Counted from the stretch's first letter, positions 1 through 10,305 are shown. The stretch: DNA of 64,000 bases from Rubrivivax sp. (GCA_027484825.1 JAIXSE010000021.1:310001-374000); one strand, 5' to 3'. Numbers and translations: made by a program. Notes: generated by a model not told the origin, from the letters alone.

Positions 1-1014
1 TACCGCCAGCAGTTGATCGGCCGTCGCCAACTGATCATGCGCTGGCTGGCCCACCGGGGTGGTGCCCTGGATTTCCGGGACTTTGCCCTTGCGAATCCGG
101 GACAGCCGTTCCCCATCGTCGTGGCGCTCGGCGCCGACCCAGCCACGATTCTTGGCGCGGTCACCCCCGTGCCGGACACGCTCTCTGAATACCAGTTTGC
201 CGGCCTGCTGCGCGGCTCCCGGACCGAACTGGCGGACACGCAGGCGGGCGAGGCTGGCCGGATGCTGCAGGTGCCGGCCAGTGCCGAATTTGTGCTGGAG
301 GGCTGCATTCCCCCGGCCGCCCCCGGCTTCACCGGCCATAGTGACGACGGCGTGCCGCTCAAGGAGAAAAACGGCTATTTGCACGCGCTGGAAGGTCCCT
401 TCGGCGACCACACCGGCTATTACAACGAGCAGGACTGGTTCCCCGTGTTCGAGGTGAACCGCATCACCCAGCGCGACGGTGCCATCTACCACTCCACCTA
501 CACCGGCAAGCCGCCCGATGAGCCGGCGGTGCTGGGCGTGGCCCTGAATGAGGTGTTCGTTCCCATCCTGCAGAAGCAGTTCCCGGAAATCGTGGACTTC
601 TATCTACCACCGGAAGGGTGCAGCTACCGCATGGCGGTCATCTCCATCCGCAAGGCTTACCCAGGCCATGCCAAGCGCTTGATGTTCGGCCTGTGGAGCT
701 ACCTGCGGCAGTTCATGTATACGAAGTTCATCGTCATCGTGGACGAGGACGTGAACATCCGCAGCTGGCAGGACGTCATCTGGGCCATCACCACCCGGAT
801 GGATCCGGCGCGGGACACGACCCTGGTGGAGAACACCCCGATCGACTACCTAGACTTTGCCAGCCCGGTTAGCGGCCTGGGCGGCAAGATGGGGCTGGAT
901 GCGACCAACAAGTGGCCGGGCGAGACCTCGCGGGAGTGGGGTCGGGTGATTGAGATGCCGGCCGAGCAGACAGCGCGGGCGAAGGCGCTTTATCAGCGTT
1001 TGTTCGGGGGCTGA
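1..1014 (+). CDS. ubiD: UbiD 4-hydroxy-3-polyprenylbenzoate decarboxylase, 5'-truncated by window edge
   Basis: This is the C-terminal two thirds (337 residues) of the prenylated-FMN-dependent decarboxylase of ubiquinone synthesis, which removes the carboxylate of 4-hydroxy-3-polyprenylbenzoate. The frame is open to base 1 ([13 protein letters not shown]...), so the TTG at 13 given by the ORF track is not a start. The conserved block [13 protein letters not shown] is followed by [24 protein letters not shown], the LPPEGCSYR segment, and the C-terminal run [31 protein letters not shown] and [12 protein letters not shown], which matches the E. coli protein almost residue for residue from memory. 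E. coli UbiD is about 497 residues, so roughly 160 lie upstream of the window. A hairpin terminator follows, and no ubi partner gene is adjacent. Confidence 0.96.
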   Translation, partial: YRQQLIGRRQLIMRWLAHRGGALDFRDFALANPGQPFPIVVALGADPATILGAVTPVPDTLSEYQFAGLLRGSRTELADTQAGEAGRMLQVPASAEFVLEGCIPPAAPGFTGHSDDGVPLKEKNGYLHALEGPFGDHTGYYNEQDWFPVFEVNRITQRDGAIYHSTYTGKPPDEPAVLGVALNEVFVPILQKQFPEIVDFYLPPEGCSYRMAVISIRKAYPGHAKRLMFGLWSYLRQFMYTKFIVIVDEDVNIRSWQDVIWAITTRMDPARDTTLVENTPIDYLDFASPVSGLGGKMGLDATNKWPGETSREWGRVIEMPAEQTARAKALYQRLFGG

Positions 1015-1166
1015 TTTGAGGGGTGGGCCGATTTGGCACCTTGAAACTGCCGGCGCGCCCACCTAAGCTTCATAGGCCTTTCGAGGCATTCCCTCTGGCG
1101 CAGTCACTGCGCGCCAGGAGCCCTGTGGCAGATGGCCACGGAGCCCCAAAGGCGGCTGGTCCGCCC

Positions 1167-1209
1167 ACCCCTTCCCAGTCCGGGTCAACCGGTTGGGGAG
1201 GGGTTTCTC
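1167..1209 (+). terminator. Intrinsic terminator after ubiD
   Basis: The arm ACCCCTTCCC (1167-1176) pairs with GGGGAGGGGT (1195-1204) with one G-T wobble. The stem can extend a few pairs inward, and TTTCTCTTT follows at once. It lies between ubiD (+) and the convergent ydcF-like gene (-), and the T-rich side favours plus-strand termination. Confidence 0.7.
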
Positions 1210-1210
1210 T

Positions 1211-1978
1211 TTAGTGGCCGGCCATCCAGCCCAGCCATTCATAACCCAGGTAGCGTGCTCGGGTGATGCCTTCCGCCGAGGGCAGGGCGTCGCGCCATTC
1301 CCATCCTTCGCCGCTCAGGCCGATGGGGGCGGGCACCAGTTCCACGTCCGCAGGCAGTGCGGCCCGGAAGGCCCGCAGGGCGCGGCGCATGTGCAGGTCA
1401 TGGGTGACCAGGATGACCCGGCGCACGCCGGTCCCACGCAGCATCTCCGCGCTGTAGAGCGCATTCTCCCGGGTGTCGAAGGCACGGTCCTCCAGCCAGC
1501 GGGGCTCAAATCCGAACTGTTCCCGGGCCAGATGATCGGCCAGGGCCGCCTCGCTGGGCTGCCCCGGCTTGGCCGCGCGTCCGGCGCCGCCGGTGAACAG
1601 CAAGGGGCAGTTGCAGCGTCGTGCGAGCCAGATGCCGTAGCGCAGGCGCTCAATCGACAAGGTCTTGAGCTGCGCAATTTGATATTCCGGCACCATGAGC
1701 CGTCCGCCAGCCCCGAGCACCACGATGGCGGTCTGCTCCGCGGGCCCTTGCTGCAGCTGCTCAAGCGCCAGCGGCTCGTAACGCCCCATCAGCCGGTCTT
1801 GCAGCCATTGCGCGCCGAGGTCGCTGCTGCCCAACCACAAGGCCAGCAGGGAGACCGCAAACAGGCCGTTGGCCAGCCGGGCATGGCGCACGCGCCAGAA
1901 CCAGGCCAGCAGCAGGAGGGGAACCGCCCCCATCGGCGGCAGCAGCCAGGCGGCCACGCTGTGGATGATGTCGTTCAT
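1211..1978 (-). CDS. YdcF/ElyC-family (DUF218) membrane protein
   Basis: A 255-residue protein with two N-terminal membrane segments (about residues 8-28 and 38-52), then a DUF218 domain. Visible family signatures are IVVLGAGGR at the domain start, LLFTGGAG, the DTRENA motif with a nearby acidic residue (FDTRENALYSAEML), and ILVTHDLHMRRA. Members such as ElyC and SanA are inner-membrane proteins linked to envelope and peptidoglycan-precursor metabolism, and the chemistry is not settled. The start is an ATG without a good Shine-Dalgarno sequence. It is divergent from the giant DUF748 gene (about 60 bp apart) and convergent with ubiD. The exact role cannot be assigned. Confidence 0.85.
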   Translation of the reverse strand: MNDIIHSVAAWLLPPMGAVPLLLLAWFWRVRHARLANGLFAVSLLALWLGSSDLGAQWLQDRLMGRYEPLALEQLQQGPAEQTAIVVLGAGGRLMVPEYQIAQLKTLSIERLRYGIWLARRCNCPLLFTGGAGRAAKPGQPSEAALADHLAREQFGFEPRWLEDRAFDTRENALYSAEMLRGTGVRRVILVTHDLHMRRALRAFRAALPADVELVPAPIGLSGEGWEWRDALPSAEGITRARYLGYEWLGWMAGH

Positions 1979-2039
1979 CAGTGTCAGGTGTTGAGCGCGC
2001 CAGCATAATCGGAGCCCACACCACTGATCCGGCTGTCAC

Positions 2040-5000
2040 TTGTTGTTTGCTGCATTCCCCCGCTGGCTCCGGCGCCTGATTCAAGGCTTCGCCGCCTTGC
2101 TGTTGCTTTTGCTCCTCCTGATGCTCATCAGTTGGGTGGCGCTGCCCCTATGGCTGGAGCGACAAGGGGTGAGGCTGATCAGTGAGCAGTTGGGGCGGCC
2201 AGTGTCGCTGGAGGCGGCGCATGTCACGCCCTGGCGGCTGGCGTTGAGTCTGGACGGGCTGCGGATTGGTGGTGCCGAGGTGGGGGGCGCCCAGACCGGC
2301 GCACAGACCGGCGCACAGAGCGGCGCACAGAGCGGCGGAGCCCAAGTGGCGGGCACCCAGACCGGCGCGGCCGACCTGCTGACGGTGAAGCGGGTGGAAG
2401 TCTCGCTGTCGCCGCGCACGCTGTGGCGCTTCACCCCCATCGTCTCGTCGCTGAGGATCGTGCAGCCCTCGCTGAGTCTGAGCCTGCTCGGTCAGGGTCA
2501 TACCGATGTGGACGACATCCTGACCCGGCTGCGCGGCCAGCCCAAGCCCGCTGACGAGCCGTCCAAGGACACGCCCCTGGCGCTGTACAACCTCGAACTC
2601 GTCGAGGGCCGGGTGCAACTGGAGGACCGGCCGGCGGGCATGGTGCACCAACTCACCGGGCTGCAGCTGGGGCTGCCCTTCATTTCGACGCTGGATACTG
2701 ACGTGGAGGTCACCGTGGCGCCGCATCTGGCGGGTCAGCTCAATGGCGTCGCCTTCAGCACCGAGGGCCAGGCCCAGCCGTTTGCCCAGAAGCGCTCGGC
2801 CAGTCTGACCTTCAAGATGGAAGCGCTGGATCTGGCAGCGTATCGCGCCTACTGGCCCAAAGCCTTGCCGGCGCGGCTGGCCTCCGGCCTGGTGGATGCC
2901 GATCTGACGCTCAAGTTCCAACTGCCCAAGGATCAGGCTCCGGAGTTGAAGATCAGCGGCGCGGCCGATCTGCGGAATCTGGTGTTGCAACGGCGAGCGG
3001 ACGGCGCTGGACGGTCGGCACCGGAGACCAAGGGCGACGGCTGGGACGACTGGCTGCAATGGAAGCGGCTGAGCGTGGGCCTGGCGGATGTGCAGCCGCT
3101 GAAGAAGATGGTGCTGCTGGATAAGCTGGTGGTGGACGGACCCGTGCTGAACCTCAGTCGCGACGCCACGGGTCAGGTGTGGCTGCCCATTCCGCAGGGG
3201 GACAAGGTCAAAGCGGGGGGGGCGGCCGCAACCGCATCTGCATCCACGCCAGCCGCAGCGGTGAGCGCAACTGGACGGACCTCCTCCGGGGGGGCGAGCG
3301 CCAGCGCCGCGTCCAATACCGCGTCTGATAACAATCCCTGGCGGATCGGCATCCGCGAACTGGCGCTGACCCAAGGCCGTGTGGCGCTTCAGGATGCGTC
3401 GGTGTCGCCAGCGGCGCAGTGGCAGCTGGATGATCTGTCGTTGAAAGGCCGTGCCCTGAACTGGCCCCTGGCCGCGCCCGCCGGGGCCCTGGAGCTGACG
3501 GCAGCTTTGCATGCAGCAGGCGCCGCCCCCCGGTCACGTGCTGACGCCGAGCCCCCCAACGCGTTGCTGAAAGCCACCGCCCAGGCCGGCGCGTCCGGCG
3601 TCATCGTCGACTGGAGGGCGGACCGGCTGTCGCTGGTCTGGGCCGCTCCCTATCTGCGTCCGGTCACCCCCTTGCAGGTCCGCGGGCAATTGGCACTGCA
3701 AGGTCAGATCAAAACAGAGGCCAGTGGCGCACTCGGCCCGCTCACCGTCAAGGAAATTCAGACATCGCAACTCGAGGTGCTGGACGCCACGGGTCCGGTG
3801 ATCAGTCTGGCCGATGCGTCGCTGGACAAGCTGGACATCAATCTGACCTCCCGAGCGCTGCAACTCGGCCGTCTCACGGTGAAGCAGCCCCAAGTCCGAT
3901 TGGCCCGCGATGCAAAGGGGGCGTGGAACTGGGCGTCCTGGACGGCCCCGTCGGTGCCCGCGCCCGCGCCCGCGCCCAGGTCTGGCCTGGCAGCACCCGC
4001 CGGGCGTCCGGTGCTTCGCCTGTCCGACCCCGCGGACCTTGCTGGGCCCCTGGGCCCGGCTGAGCCTGCGGTCGCAGCGGCACCGGTTGCCCCGCAGGAG
4101 CCCTGGCGGGCCCGGCTGGCGGAGCTGGTGGTCGAAGGCGGTCAGGTTCAGTTGCTGGACCCATCGACTCACGTGCTGGACGATGAACCGGTCCGCCCGA
4201 TCGGCGTGCAAGACCTCAACCTGCGCCTGGCTAGCCTGGACTGGGATGGCACGCAACTGCGCGGCACCATGCCGGCGCGCCTGTCCCTGATCGCCCGCCG
4301 TCCCGACGCCAAGATCCGCAATGTGCGCGACCCGGCCCGGTTGCAATGGGACGGTCAACTGAGCCTGGCGCCGCTGCGTCTGGCCGGCAAGGTGCAGGCG
4401 GAGCACTTGCCGCTGCATTGGGCCGATCCGTATCTGGACCCCTCCATTGGCATCCATCTGCAGCGGGCCGAGGGCAGCTTCAAGGGTGACCTGTCGCTGG
4501 CGCTGCCCGCAGCCGGCCCGCAGGTCCAGGCCACGGGAGACCTGCAGTTGTCTGAGCTGCGGCTGCGCCAGACGCGTTTGCAGGACGGACGTCGCCGCTC
4601 GGCGGAGGACTTGCTGAGCTGGCAGGCGCTGCGGCTGGCCGGCTTCAAGCTCCAACTGGCGCCGGCCCAGGTGCCTGACATCGCCATTCGGCTGGCCAGC
4701 CTGGATGAGTTCTATGCACGATTGATCATCAATGAGCAGGGGCGGCTGAACCTGCGGGATCTGCGGCAGACCTCCCAAGGGCAGGCCGTGGCGGCGGTGG
4801 CGGTGAGCGCTGCTGCGTCGGCACCGGTGTCTACCGTGATCGCCCGGGCTGGCGCTTTGCCGGCGACCGATGCGGCCCAGACCGATCGCGCTGGCAGTGG
4901 CGGCGCCGCCGGCAGCGCGGCTACAACGGCCAGCGCGGCCAACGTCGCCAGTGCCGCGGTCACCACGACGCCGCCGCCAGCGCCCGCCGTGGCTGGCCCG

Positions 5001-6329
5001 CCGCTGCGTCTGAGCATCAACGGCACCGAGCTGACCGGCGGACGCGTGGACTTCACCGACCGCTTCATCAAGCCCAACTACACCGCGCAGATCAGCGACC
5101 TGACCGGCACGCTGGGCCGTTTCAGCGCCGGCGCCAGCGACATGGCGCCGCTGCAGCTCAAGGGCCGGGTGGCAGGCACCGGCGAGCTGAATGTCAGCGG
5201 CCAGATCAACCCGGGCAGCCTTCCGCTGACGCTGGACATCACCGCCAGCGCCACCGACATCGAACTGGCGCCGCTGTCTCCCTACGCCGGTAAATATGCG
5301 GGCTATGCGATTGATCGGGGCAAACTGTCCTCGCGGGTGCACTATCGGATCGACCCGAGCGGTCAGCTGGTGGCGGACAACAAGATCGTGCTGAACCAAC
5401 TGAGCTTTGGTGAGCGGATCGACAGCCCGGTCGCCACCCAGTTGCCGGTACGGCTGGCCGTGGCGCTGCTCAAGGACAGCAATGGGGTGATCGACGTTGA
5501 CCTGCCAGTCAGCGGCTCGATCAACGATCCGGAGTTCAGCGTGGGCGGCGTGATCGGCAAGCTGATCGTGAATCTGCTGGCCAAGGCGCTGACGTCGCCG
5601 TTTTCGCTGCTCTCTGGAGGGCGCGGCGCCGATGTGAGTCAGTTGGGCTTCGACCCCGGAACCGCCGTGCTCCCCGAGGCGACCGATCAGGCGCTGGACA
5701 AGGTGGCCAAGGTGCTCACGGAGAAGCCGGGCCTGCAGTTGAGCATCACCGGCTGGGTGGATCCGGCGGCTGAACGGCGCGCGGCGCAAGCGGCGCGGCT
5801 GGAGGAAGCGCTGCTGAATGAACGGCGCCGGGAATTGCGCCGGCAGCAATTGCGCGAGCCGGCAGTGCCCGTGTCGGCACCGGTCTCTGCAGCTGCGGCT
5901 ACGGCTACATCTAGACCTGTGTCCGCATCCGCAGCGTCTCCTTCAGGCGCCGCGTCCAGCCCCGCTGGAGCGCCGCCGCCCATCACCTTGGATGACAGCC
6001 AGCGGCAGCGCCTGCTCAAGGTGGTCTATGACAACGCCAAGCTCCCCAACAAGCCGCGCAATCTGCTGGGCCTGGCCAAGGACCTGCCGCCGGCCGACAT
6101 GCGTGAGCTGCTGCTGGACAGCTATGCGGTGTCGGACGAACAGATGCGCGAACTGGCCCTGCAACGGTCGGTGGCCGTGCGCGATGCGCTGATTGCCAAA
6201 GGCGTGCCGAATGCGCGGATGTTCCTGTCCTCGCCCAAGTTGCATCAGGGTTCGGGAAGCGAGGCCGGCGAGGGCGGCAAGGCGCCGGCCTGGACGCCCA
6301 AGGTCGAGCTGTCGCTGTCGACGCAATAA
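2040..6329 (+). CDS. Giant DUF748/AsmA-like envelope protein with OmpA-like C-terminal region
   Basis: A 1429-residue protein with a single N-terminal membrane anchor (FAALLLLLLLLMLISWVAL, about residues 18-37) and then long AsmA-like beta-rich segments. The C-terminal part (about 1170-1260) reads FDPGTAVLPEATDQALDKVAKVL...LSITGWVD, resembling an OmpA-like fold. This architecture fits DUF748 proteins of betaproteobacteria, related to the AsmA/YhdP/TamB bridge-like proteins thought to support envelope lipid traffic; that role is inferred from the family. Linkers are Ala/Ser/Pro-rich, and residues 83-98 come from a 12-bp tandem repeat (GAQTGAQTGAQSGAQS). No ATG is available before the anchor; TTG at 2040 or 2043 fits best because a stop lies just upstream. 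It is a long single gene with no operon partner before msrA. Confidence 0.85.
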   Translation: MLFAAFPRWLRRLIQGFAALLLLLLLLMLISWVALPLWLERQGVRLISEQLGRPVSLEAAHVTPWRLALSLDGLRIGGAEVGGAQTGAQTGAQSGAQSGGAQVAGTQTGAADLLTVKRVEVSLSPRTLWRFTPIVSSLRIVQPSLSLSLLGQGHTDVDDILTRLRGQPKPADEPSKDTPLALYNLELVEGRVQLEDRPAGMVHQLTGLQLGLPFISTLDTDVEVTVAPHLAGQLNGVAFSTEGQAQPFAQKRSASLTFKMEALDLAAYRAYWPKALPARLASGLVDADLTLKFQLPKDQAPELKISGAADLRNLVLQRRADGAGRSAPETKGDGWDDWLQWKRLSVGLADVQPLKKMVLLDKLVVDGPVLNLSRDATGQVWLPIPQGDKVKAGGAAATASASTPAAAVSATGRTSSGGASASAASNTASDNNPWRIGIRELALTQGRVALQDASVSPAAQWQLDDLSLKGRALNWPLAAPAGALELTAALHAAGAAPRSRADAEPPNALLKATAQAGASGVIVDWRADRLSLVWAAPYLRPVTPLQVRGQLALQGQIKTEASGALGPLTVKEIQTSQLEVLDATGPVISLADASLDKLDINLTSRALQLGRLTVKQPQVRLARDAKGAWNWASWTAPSVPAPAPAPRSGLAAPAGRPVLRLSDPADLAGPLGPAEPAVAAAPVAPQEPWRARLAELVVEGGQVQLLDPSTHVLDDEPVRPIGVQDLNLRLASLDWDGTQLRGTMPARLSLIARRPDAKIRNVRDPARLQWDGQLSLAPLRLAGKVQAEHLPLHWADPYLDPSIGIHLQRAEGSFKGDLSLALPAAGPQVQATGDLQLSELRLRQTRLQDGRRRSAEDLLSWQALRLAGFKLQLAPAQVPDIAIRLASLDEFYARLIINEQGRLNLRDLRQTSQGQAVAAVAVSAAASAPVSTVIARAGALPATDAAQTDRAGSGGAAGSAATTASAANVASAAVTTTPPPAPAVAGPPLRLSINGTELTGGRVDFTDRFIKPNYTAQISDLTGTLGRFSAGASDMAPLQLKGRVAGTGELNVSGQINPGSLPLTLDITASATDIELAPLSPYAGKYAGYAIDRGKLSSRVHYRIDPSGQLVADNKIVLNQLSFGERIDSPVATQLPVRLAVALLKDSNGVIDVDLPVSGSINDPEFSVGGVIGKLIVNLLAKALTSPFSLLSGGRGADVSQLGFDPGTAVLPEATDQALDKVAKVLTEKPGLQLSITGWVDPAAERRAAQAARLEEALLNERRRELRRQQLREPAVPVSAPVSAAAATATSRPVSASAASPSGAASSPAGAPPPITLDDSQRQRLLKVVYDNAKLPNKPRNLLGLAKDLPPADMRELLLDSYAVSDEQMRELALQRSVAVRDALIAKGVPNARMFLSSPKLHQGSGSEAGEGGKAPAWTPKVELSLSTQ
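2286..2333 (+). repeat. Four 12-bp tandem units inside the DUF748 gene
   Basis: Units of the form GGCGCMCAGASC, each coding Gly-Ala-Gln-Thr/Ser, are repeated four times in frame. Because each unit is a multiple of three, copy-number change would lengthen the linker without a frameshift. The linker lies just after the membrane anchor. Confidence 0.85.
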
Positions 6330-6408
6330 GGGCAGGGGGCGGACGCGCCCTTGGCATCCCGGTCGCTGCCCCCATATGAGCTCAACCATAGATTGAAAGG
6401 ACGATGCC

Positions 6409-7011
6409 ATGAGCGCAGCCCCCTCCACCCCTGGCACCAACGCAGGCACCAAGGCCGACACCACGGCCCCCCGCAGCGACGACCTCATCACCCTGGGCGG
6501 CGGCTGCTTCTGGTGCACCGAGGCCGTCTTCCTGAAGGTCAAGGGCGTCCTGTCCGTCGAGTCCGGCTACACCAATGGCCAGCTTCAGAATCCGAACTAT
6601 GAGCAGGTGTGCTCCGGCCAGACGGGTCACTCGGAAGTGGTGCGGGTGCGCTTTGATCCGGCGGTGGTCAGCCTGACCGAGCTGCTGCAGGTGTTCTTCG
6701 CCATCCACGACCCGACGACGCTGAACCGCCAGGGGGCCGACGTCGGCACGCAGTACCGCTCCGGCATCTACTACCACCGAGCTGACCAGCTCGGCGAGAT
6801 CCGGCAGGTGCTGGACGAAGCCAATGCCGCGCACGGCGGCAAGGTGGTGACTGAAGTGCAGCCGGAGCAGAATTACTGGCCGGCCGAGGCCTATCACCAG
6901 CGTTACTTCGAGAACCATCCGGAGCAGGGGTATTGCGCCTTTGTGGTGGCGCCGAAGGTGGACAAGTTCCTGAAGAAGTTCCGCGAGCTGGTGCGGACTG
7001 ATTCGGCTTGA
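6409..7011 (+). CDS. msrA: Peptide-methionine (S)-S-oxide reductase MsrA
   Basis: A 200-residue enzyme that reduces the S-epimer of methionine sulfoxide, free or in protein, as oxidative-damage repair. The catalytic motif [11 protein letters not shown] lies at about residues 28-38 after a Thr/Ala-rich N-terminal stretch. The family signature continues with [39 protein letters not shown] and the C-terminal EQGYCAF, whose Cys could act in resolution. The leader is not a clear signal peptide, so a cytoplasmic location is likely. The start has a good Shine-Dalgarno sequence (GAAAGGACGATGCC-ATG). It stands alone, without msrB. Confidence 0.96.
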   Translation: MSAAPSTPGTNAGTKADTTAPRSDDLITLGGGCFWCTEAVFLKVKGVLSVESGYTNGQLQNPNYEQVCSGQTGHSEVVRVRFDPAVVSLTELLQVFFAIHDPTTLNRQGADVGTQYRSGIYYHRADQLGEIRQVLDEANAAHGGKVVTEVQPEQNYWPAEAYHQRYFENHPEQGYCAFVVAPKVDKFLKKFRELVRTDSA

Positions 7012-7242
7012 TCGGCAGGCCGGCTGTGCGGCCAGGCTGCTGTGCAGCTGTGAGTGTGTGAGGCTGTGAAGCAGCGCCGCCCGCCGTGCCATCCGCACCA
7101 CACGATGTGAATGGGTGGCGAGGGAAGGGCGGATGGCGCCCGCCCGCCCCCTCTTGCGCGGGGACTACCCCCACCACAAGTCGGTGACTTCAGACAGCGG
7201 TCGCTGCGCGCAGGCACAATCGCGGCAGTTCTGAACCCCAGC

Positions 7243-7695
7243 ATGTTCACCCTGACCTCAGCCGCTCGCCGGCCTCACCCCCGCCATGCCGTCACCGGCA
7301 TGACGTCGCTGCCGCCTGTGCTGCGGTGGTGGGTGCTGCTGTGCCTGGTGTCGTTGCTGGGCTTCCAGTCGCTGGGACTGGTGCACCGTACCTTGCACGG
7401 CGGCAGCGCTGGGCCCCGTGCGGTGCTGGCGGTGGCCGGGACGGGCAGCAGTGCCAGCACCGCTTCCGCCCTCGACGTCGGCAATGACGTAGTCAAGTCC
7501 CCCAGCCTGGGTCACCTCCCAGGCAGCAGCGACTGCCAGCTGCTGGACCAGCTCAGCACCGCGCTGGGCCCCATCACCCAGGCGCTCGCCTGGACCGCGC
7601 TGCTGCCGGACCATCCGGTCTCCACGCCGCAGCCCCATAGCGCCACGGTCGCCCAGACCTGGCGCGCCCCCGCTCGCGCTCCGCCGGTCGCCTGA
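7243..7695 (+). CDS. Small DUF2946-like hypothetical protein upstream of TonB receptor
   Basis: A protein of about 150 residues, with the start placed at MFTLTSAARR rather than the upstream in-frame start of the track. A hydrophobic segment (WWVLLCLVSLLGFQSLGLVHRTLHG) is followed by a short secreted region containing SDCQLLDQLSTALGP. The pattern of an early membrane helix, a His-rich LVHRTLHG segment and one Cys in a C-x-L-x-D-Q context is typical of DUF2946-like proteins found beside metal-related TonB receptors in Burkholderiales. That family call is from memory and moderate. The function is unknown; a role in metal handling is inferred from its neighbour. About 290 bp separate it from the receptor gene. 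Confidence 0.6.
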   Translation: MFTLTSAARRPHPRHAVTGMTSLPPVLRWWVLLCLVSLLGFQSLGLVHRTLHGGSAGPRAVLAVAGTGSSASTASALDVGNDVVKSPSLGHLPGSSDCQLLDQLSTALGPITQALAWTALLPDHPVSTPQPHSATVAQTWRAPARAPPVA

Positions 7696-7988
7696 GCCGA
7701 GTCTGATCGCTGCCGACATCCGTCGCGCTGGCCGGTGAATCACCGCGCCGGGCCGAGGTCGAGGTCGAGCAGCGTCGTCTCCCCCCAATCTCCGAGATCT
7801 GTCGATCCGCTGATCCGTCCACCGGCCCTCGTGCCGCCCGGATCGCGGCACTCGTTCGTATTCCTGGCGCTGCGGCGCGCTCAGGTCATGGCCCGTCTGA
7901 CGGCCGCTGACCTGGGTTGTCCGGGCTGAGCTTCATCGAGGGATGCGGCCAGCCCGAGGCCGCCTGCTGCCGACCTGAAAGCATTGTC

Positions 7989-10298
7989 ATGTCCAAGTCT
8001 TCTCCGCTTGTTGTGTCCTCCGTCCTGTCTGCCCACAGCAGCCTGGGTGCCCATGGTGCCTTTGCCTCGCCGTCGTCCCGCCTGACCCTGTCCCCGCTGA
8101 CGCAGGCACTGGGCCTGGCCCTGGCCATGAGCTGCGGGGCAGCCATCGCTCAAACGGCGGCGCCTGCGACGTCCTCTCGCGCTGCTGCTGCCGTCCCCAG
8201 TGCCTCCGCAGACAGCGCGAGCGCCTCCGCGGACAGCGCCGGTGCGTCCGCCGACACCGCCAGTGCCGATGCGGGCACCGGCGGCAGCAGCAGCAGCAGC
8301 AGCGGCACCAGCAGCACCAGCAGCACCAGCAGCACCCAACCCAAACCCCGTCAGAAGCAAAGCCTGCAGCCCGTGGTCGTCACCGGCAATCCGCTGGGCC
8401 TGCGCGATCTCGTCATTCCGGTGCAGACCCTCAGCGGCGACGCTCTGACGCTCAAGCGCGGTGCCACCCTGGGTGACACGCTGGAAGACATGTCCGGCGT
8501 CGGCTCCACCTACTTCGGCCCCAATAGCAATCGTCCGACGATTCGTGGCCTGGACGGCGACCGCGTCAAGATGCTGAGCAACTCTGGCGCGTCGGTGGAT
8601 GCCTCCAGCCTCAGCTTCGACCACGCCCTGCCGGTGGATCCGCTGGTCCTGACCCGCGTGGAAGTGCTGCGCGGCGCCGCAGCGCTCCAATACGGCGGCA
8701 ATGCCATCGGCGGCGTGGTGAACACCCTGGACAACCGCATTCCCCGTGCCCCGCAGCCCGGCATCAATGGGGCGGCGGAAGTGCGCCTGGGCGGGGCCGC
8801 CAACGAGTACGGCGGTGCCGCCGTGCTGGACGGCGGCACCCAGCAGTTTGGCTGGCACGTCGATGCCGCCGACCGCCATGCCGACGACCAGCGCGTCCCC
8901 CGCTTCACCGACAGTGAAGGCACCACCAGCACCCATGTGCGCAACTCCGACAGCCACAGCCGCAGCGGCGCGCTGGGCGGGTCCTTCTTCTTCTCGCAAG
9001 GCTATGCGGGCGTCTCGGTCGAGGACTATCACACCAACTACGGCGTAACGGTCGAGCCCGACACCCGCATCGAGATGCAGCGCCAGCGTATTGCCACGGC
9101 CGGTGAATGGCGCGACGTGGCCCCGGGCATTGCCCGCGTGCAATGGCAGTTCGCCAGCAGCCGCTACAAGCATCAGGAGATTGAGGGCGACGGCGCCGTC
9201 GGCACCACCTTCCAGTCCGACGGCAAGGACGCCCGGATCGAGGCCCAGCATGCCGCCGTGCAAACGCCCTGGGGCCCACTGCAAGGCGTCCTTGGCTGGC
9301 AATGGGAAAACAGCGACTTCTCCGCCCTTGGCGACGAAGCCCTGGTGCCCAACACCACCACCCGCAATAGCGCGCTGTTCCTGATCGAAAACTTCAAGTC
9401 GGGCCCGTGGAGCCTGCAGGCGGGCGCACGGTCCGAGCGCGTGACGGTTTCCTCCACCGGGGGGGATGAGGACAAGTTCGGCCCGCCCACCTCCAAGCGC
9501 TTCAGCCCGAAGAGCTTCTCGCTGTCCGGCGCCGTGGACGTGGGTAGCGGCTTCAGCCTGTCCAGCAGCGTCAGCAGCTCCGAACGCGCCCCGACCTTCT
9601 ACGAGCTGTTTGCCAACGGCGTGCACGTGGCCTCCGGCGCATTTGAGATCGGCGACGCCTCTTTGCGTCCGGAGAAGGCCAAGTCAGTGGATCTGGGCCT
9701 TCACTGGCAACAGAATGGCGCGAAGTGGGGCGTGCAGGTCTACCAGACCCGCTTCTCCAACTTCATCGCCATGGACGCCAATGGCGACGTGCGCAATGAA
9801 GTGAATGATGACGGCGCGGTGGAGTCAATCCCGGTCTACGTCTACCGCGGCGTGCGCGCCCGTATGCACGGTGTGGAGCTGGAAGGTCGTCAGCCGCTGC
9901 CATCAGTGGCCGGTTGGGACCTGACCCTGGGCACGACGCTGGACCTGGTGCGCGGCACCAACCGCGACACCGGCGAGCCGCTGCCGCGCCTGGCGCCGCT
10001 GCACGGCACGCTGTCGCTGCAGGCGGAAAGCGGGCCCTGGATGGTGCAGGCGGAGCTGCGCGGCGCCGCCCGCCAGAATCGCGTGGCCGAGTTCGACACG
10101 CCGACCGCCGGCTACGGCACGATGCGCCTGAACATTGCCCGCCACTTCGACCTGGGCAGCTATGACGCGCTCTGGTATGTGAAGCTGGACAACCTGGCCA
10201 ACAAGCTGGCCTACAGCGCCAGCAGCGTGGCCACCATCCGGGACCTGACGCCACTGCCGGGCCGCAGCATCTTCACCGGGGTGCAGGTGAAGTTCTGA
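7989..10298 (+). CDS. ZnuD-like TonB-dependent outer-membrane receptor
   Basis: A 769-residue outer-membrane receptor that imports a metal or metal complex using TonB energy. The start is placed at MSKSSPL (7989), 24 codons inside the track ORF. An unusually long leader ends with a signal-like stretch (LGLALAMSCGAAIAQ, about residues 40-54), then a Ser/Ala/Thr-rich linker with runs of Ser. The TonB-box-like LQPVVVTG precedes a plug domain with RPTIRGLDGDRVKML, VEVLRGAAALQYGGNAIGGVVN, both very like meningococcal ZnuD. The barrel ends in Phe (GVQVKF), as expected for BAM recognition. His/Asp-rich loops (WHVDAADRHADDQR, HVRNSDSHSRS) fit a transition metal. Zinc is the best guess; copper is possible. 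No Zur box was recognised upstream. Confidence 0.88.
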   Translation: MSKSSPLVVSSVLSAHSSLGAHGAFASPSSRLTLSPLTQALGLALAMSCGAAIAQTAAPATSSRAAAAVPSASADSASASADSAGASADTASADAGTGGSSSSSSGTSSTSSTSSTQPKPRQKQSLQPVVVTGNPLGLRDLVIPVQTLSGDALTLKRGATLGDTLEDMSGVGSTYFGPNSNRPTIRGLDGDRVKMLSNSGASVDASSLSFDHALPVDPLVLTRVEVLRGAAALQYGGNAIGGVVNTLDNRIPRAPQPGINGAAEVRLGGAANEYGGAAVLDGGTQQFGWHVDAADRHADDQRVPRFTDSEGTTSTHVRNSDSHSRSGALGGSFFFSQGYAGVSVEDYHTNYGVTVEPDTRIEMQRQRIATAGEWRDVAPGIARVQWQFASSRYKHQEIEGDGAVGTTFQSDGKDARIEAQHAAVQTPWGPLQGVLGWQWENSDFSALGDEALVPNTTTRNSALFLIENFKSGPWSLQAGARSERVTVSSTGGDEDKFGPPTSKRFSPKSFSLSGAVDVGSGFSLSSSVSSSERAPTFYELFANGVHVASGAFEIGDASLRPEKAKSVDLGLHWQQNGAKWGVQVYQTRFSNFIAMDANGDVRNEVNDDGAVESIPVYVYRGVRARMHGVELEGRQPLPSVAGWDLTLGTTLDLVRGTNRDTGEPLPRLAPLHGTLSLQAESGPWMVQAELRGAARQNRVAEFDTPTAGYGTMRLNIARHFDLGSYDALWYVKLDNLANKLAYSASSVATIRDLTPLPGRSIFTGVQVKF

Positions 10299-10305
10299 GG
10301 GGGAG

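Noticed and set aside
3534-5849. 771-codon minus-strand ORF inside the DUF748 gene
   Set aside because: Antisense of a clear envelope protein, rich in Arg/Gln/His with no recognisable family.
7696-7988. Zur or Fur box before the ZnuD-like receptor
   Set aside because: No AT-rich palindrome of either type could be found in the spacer; regulation left open.
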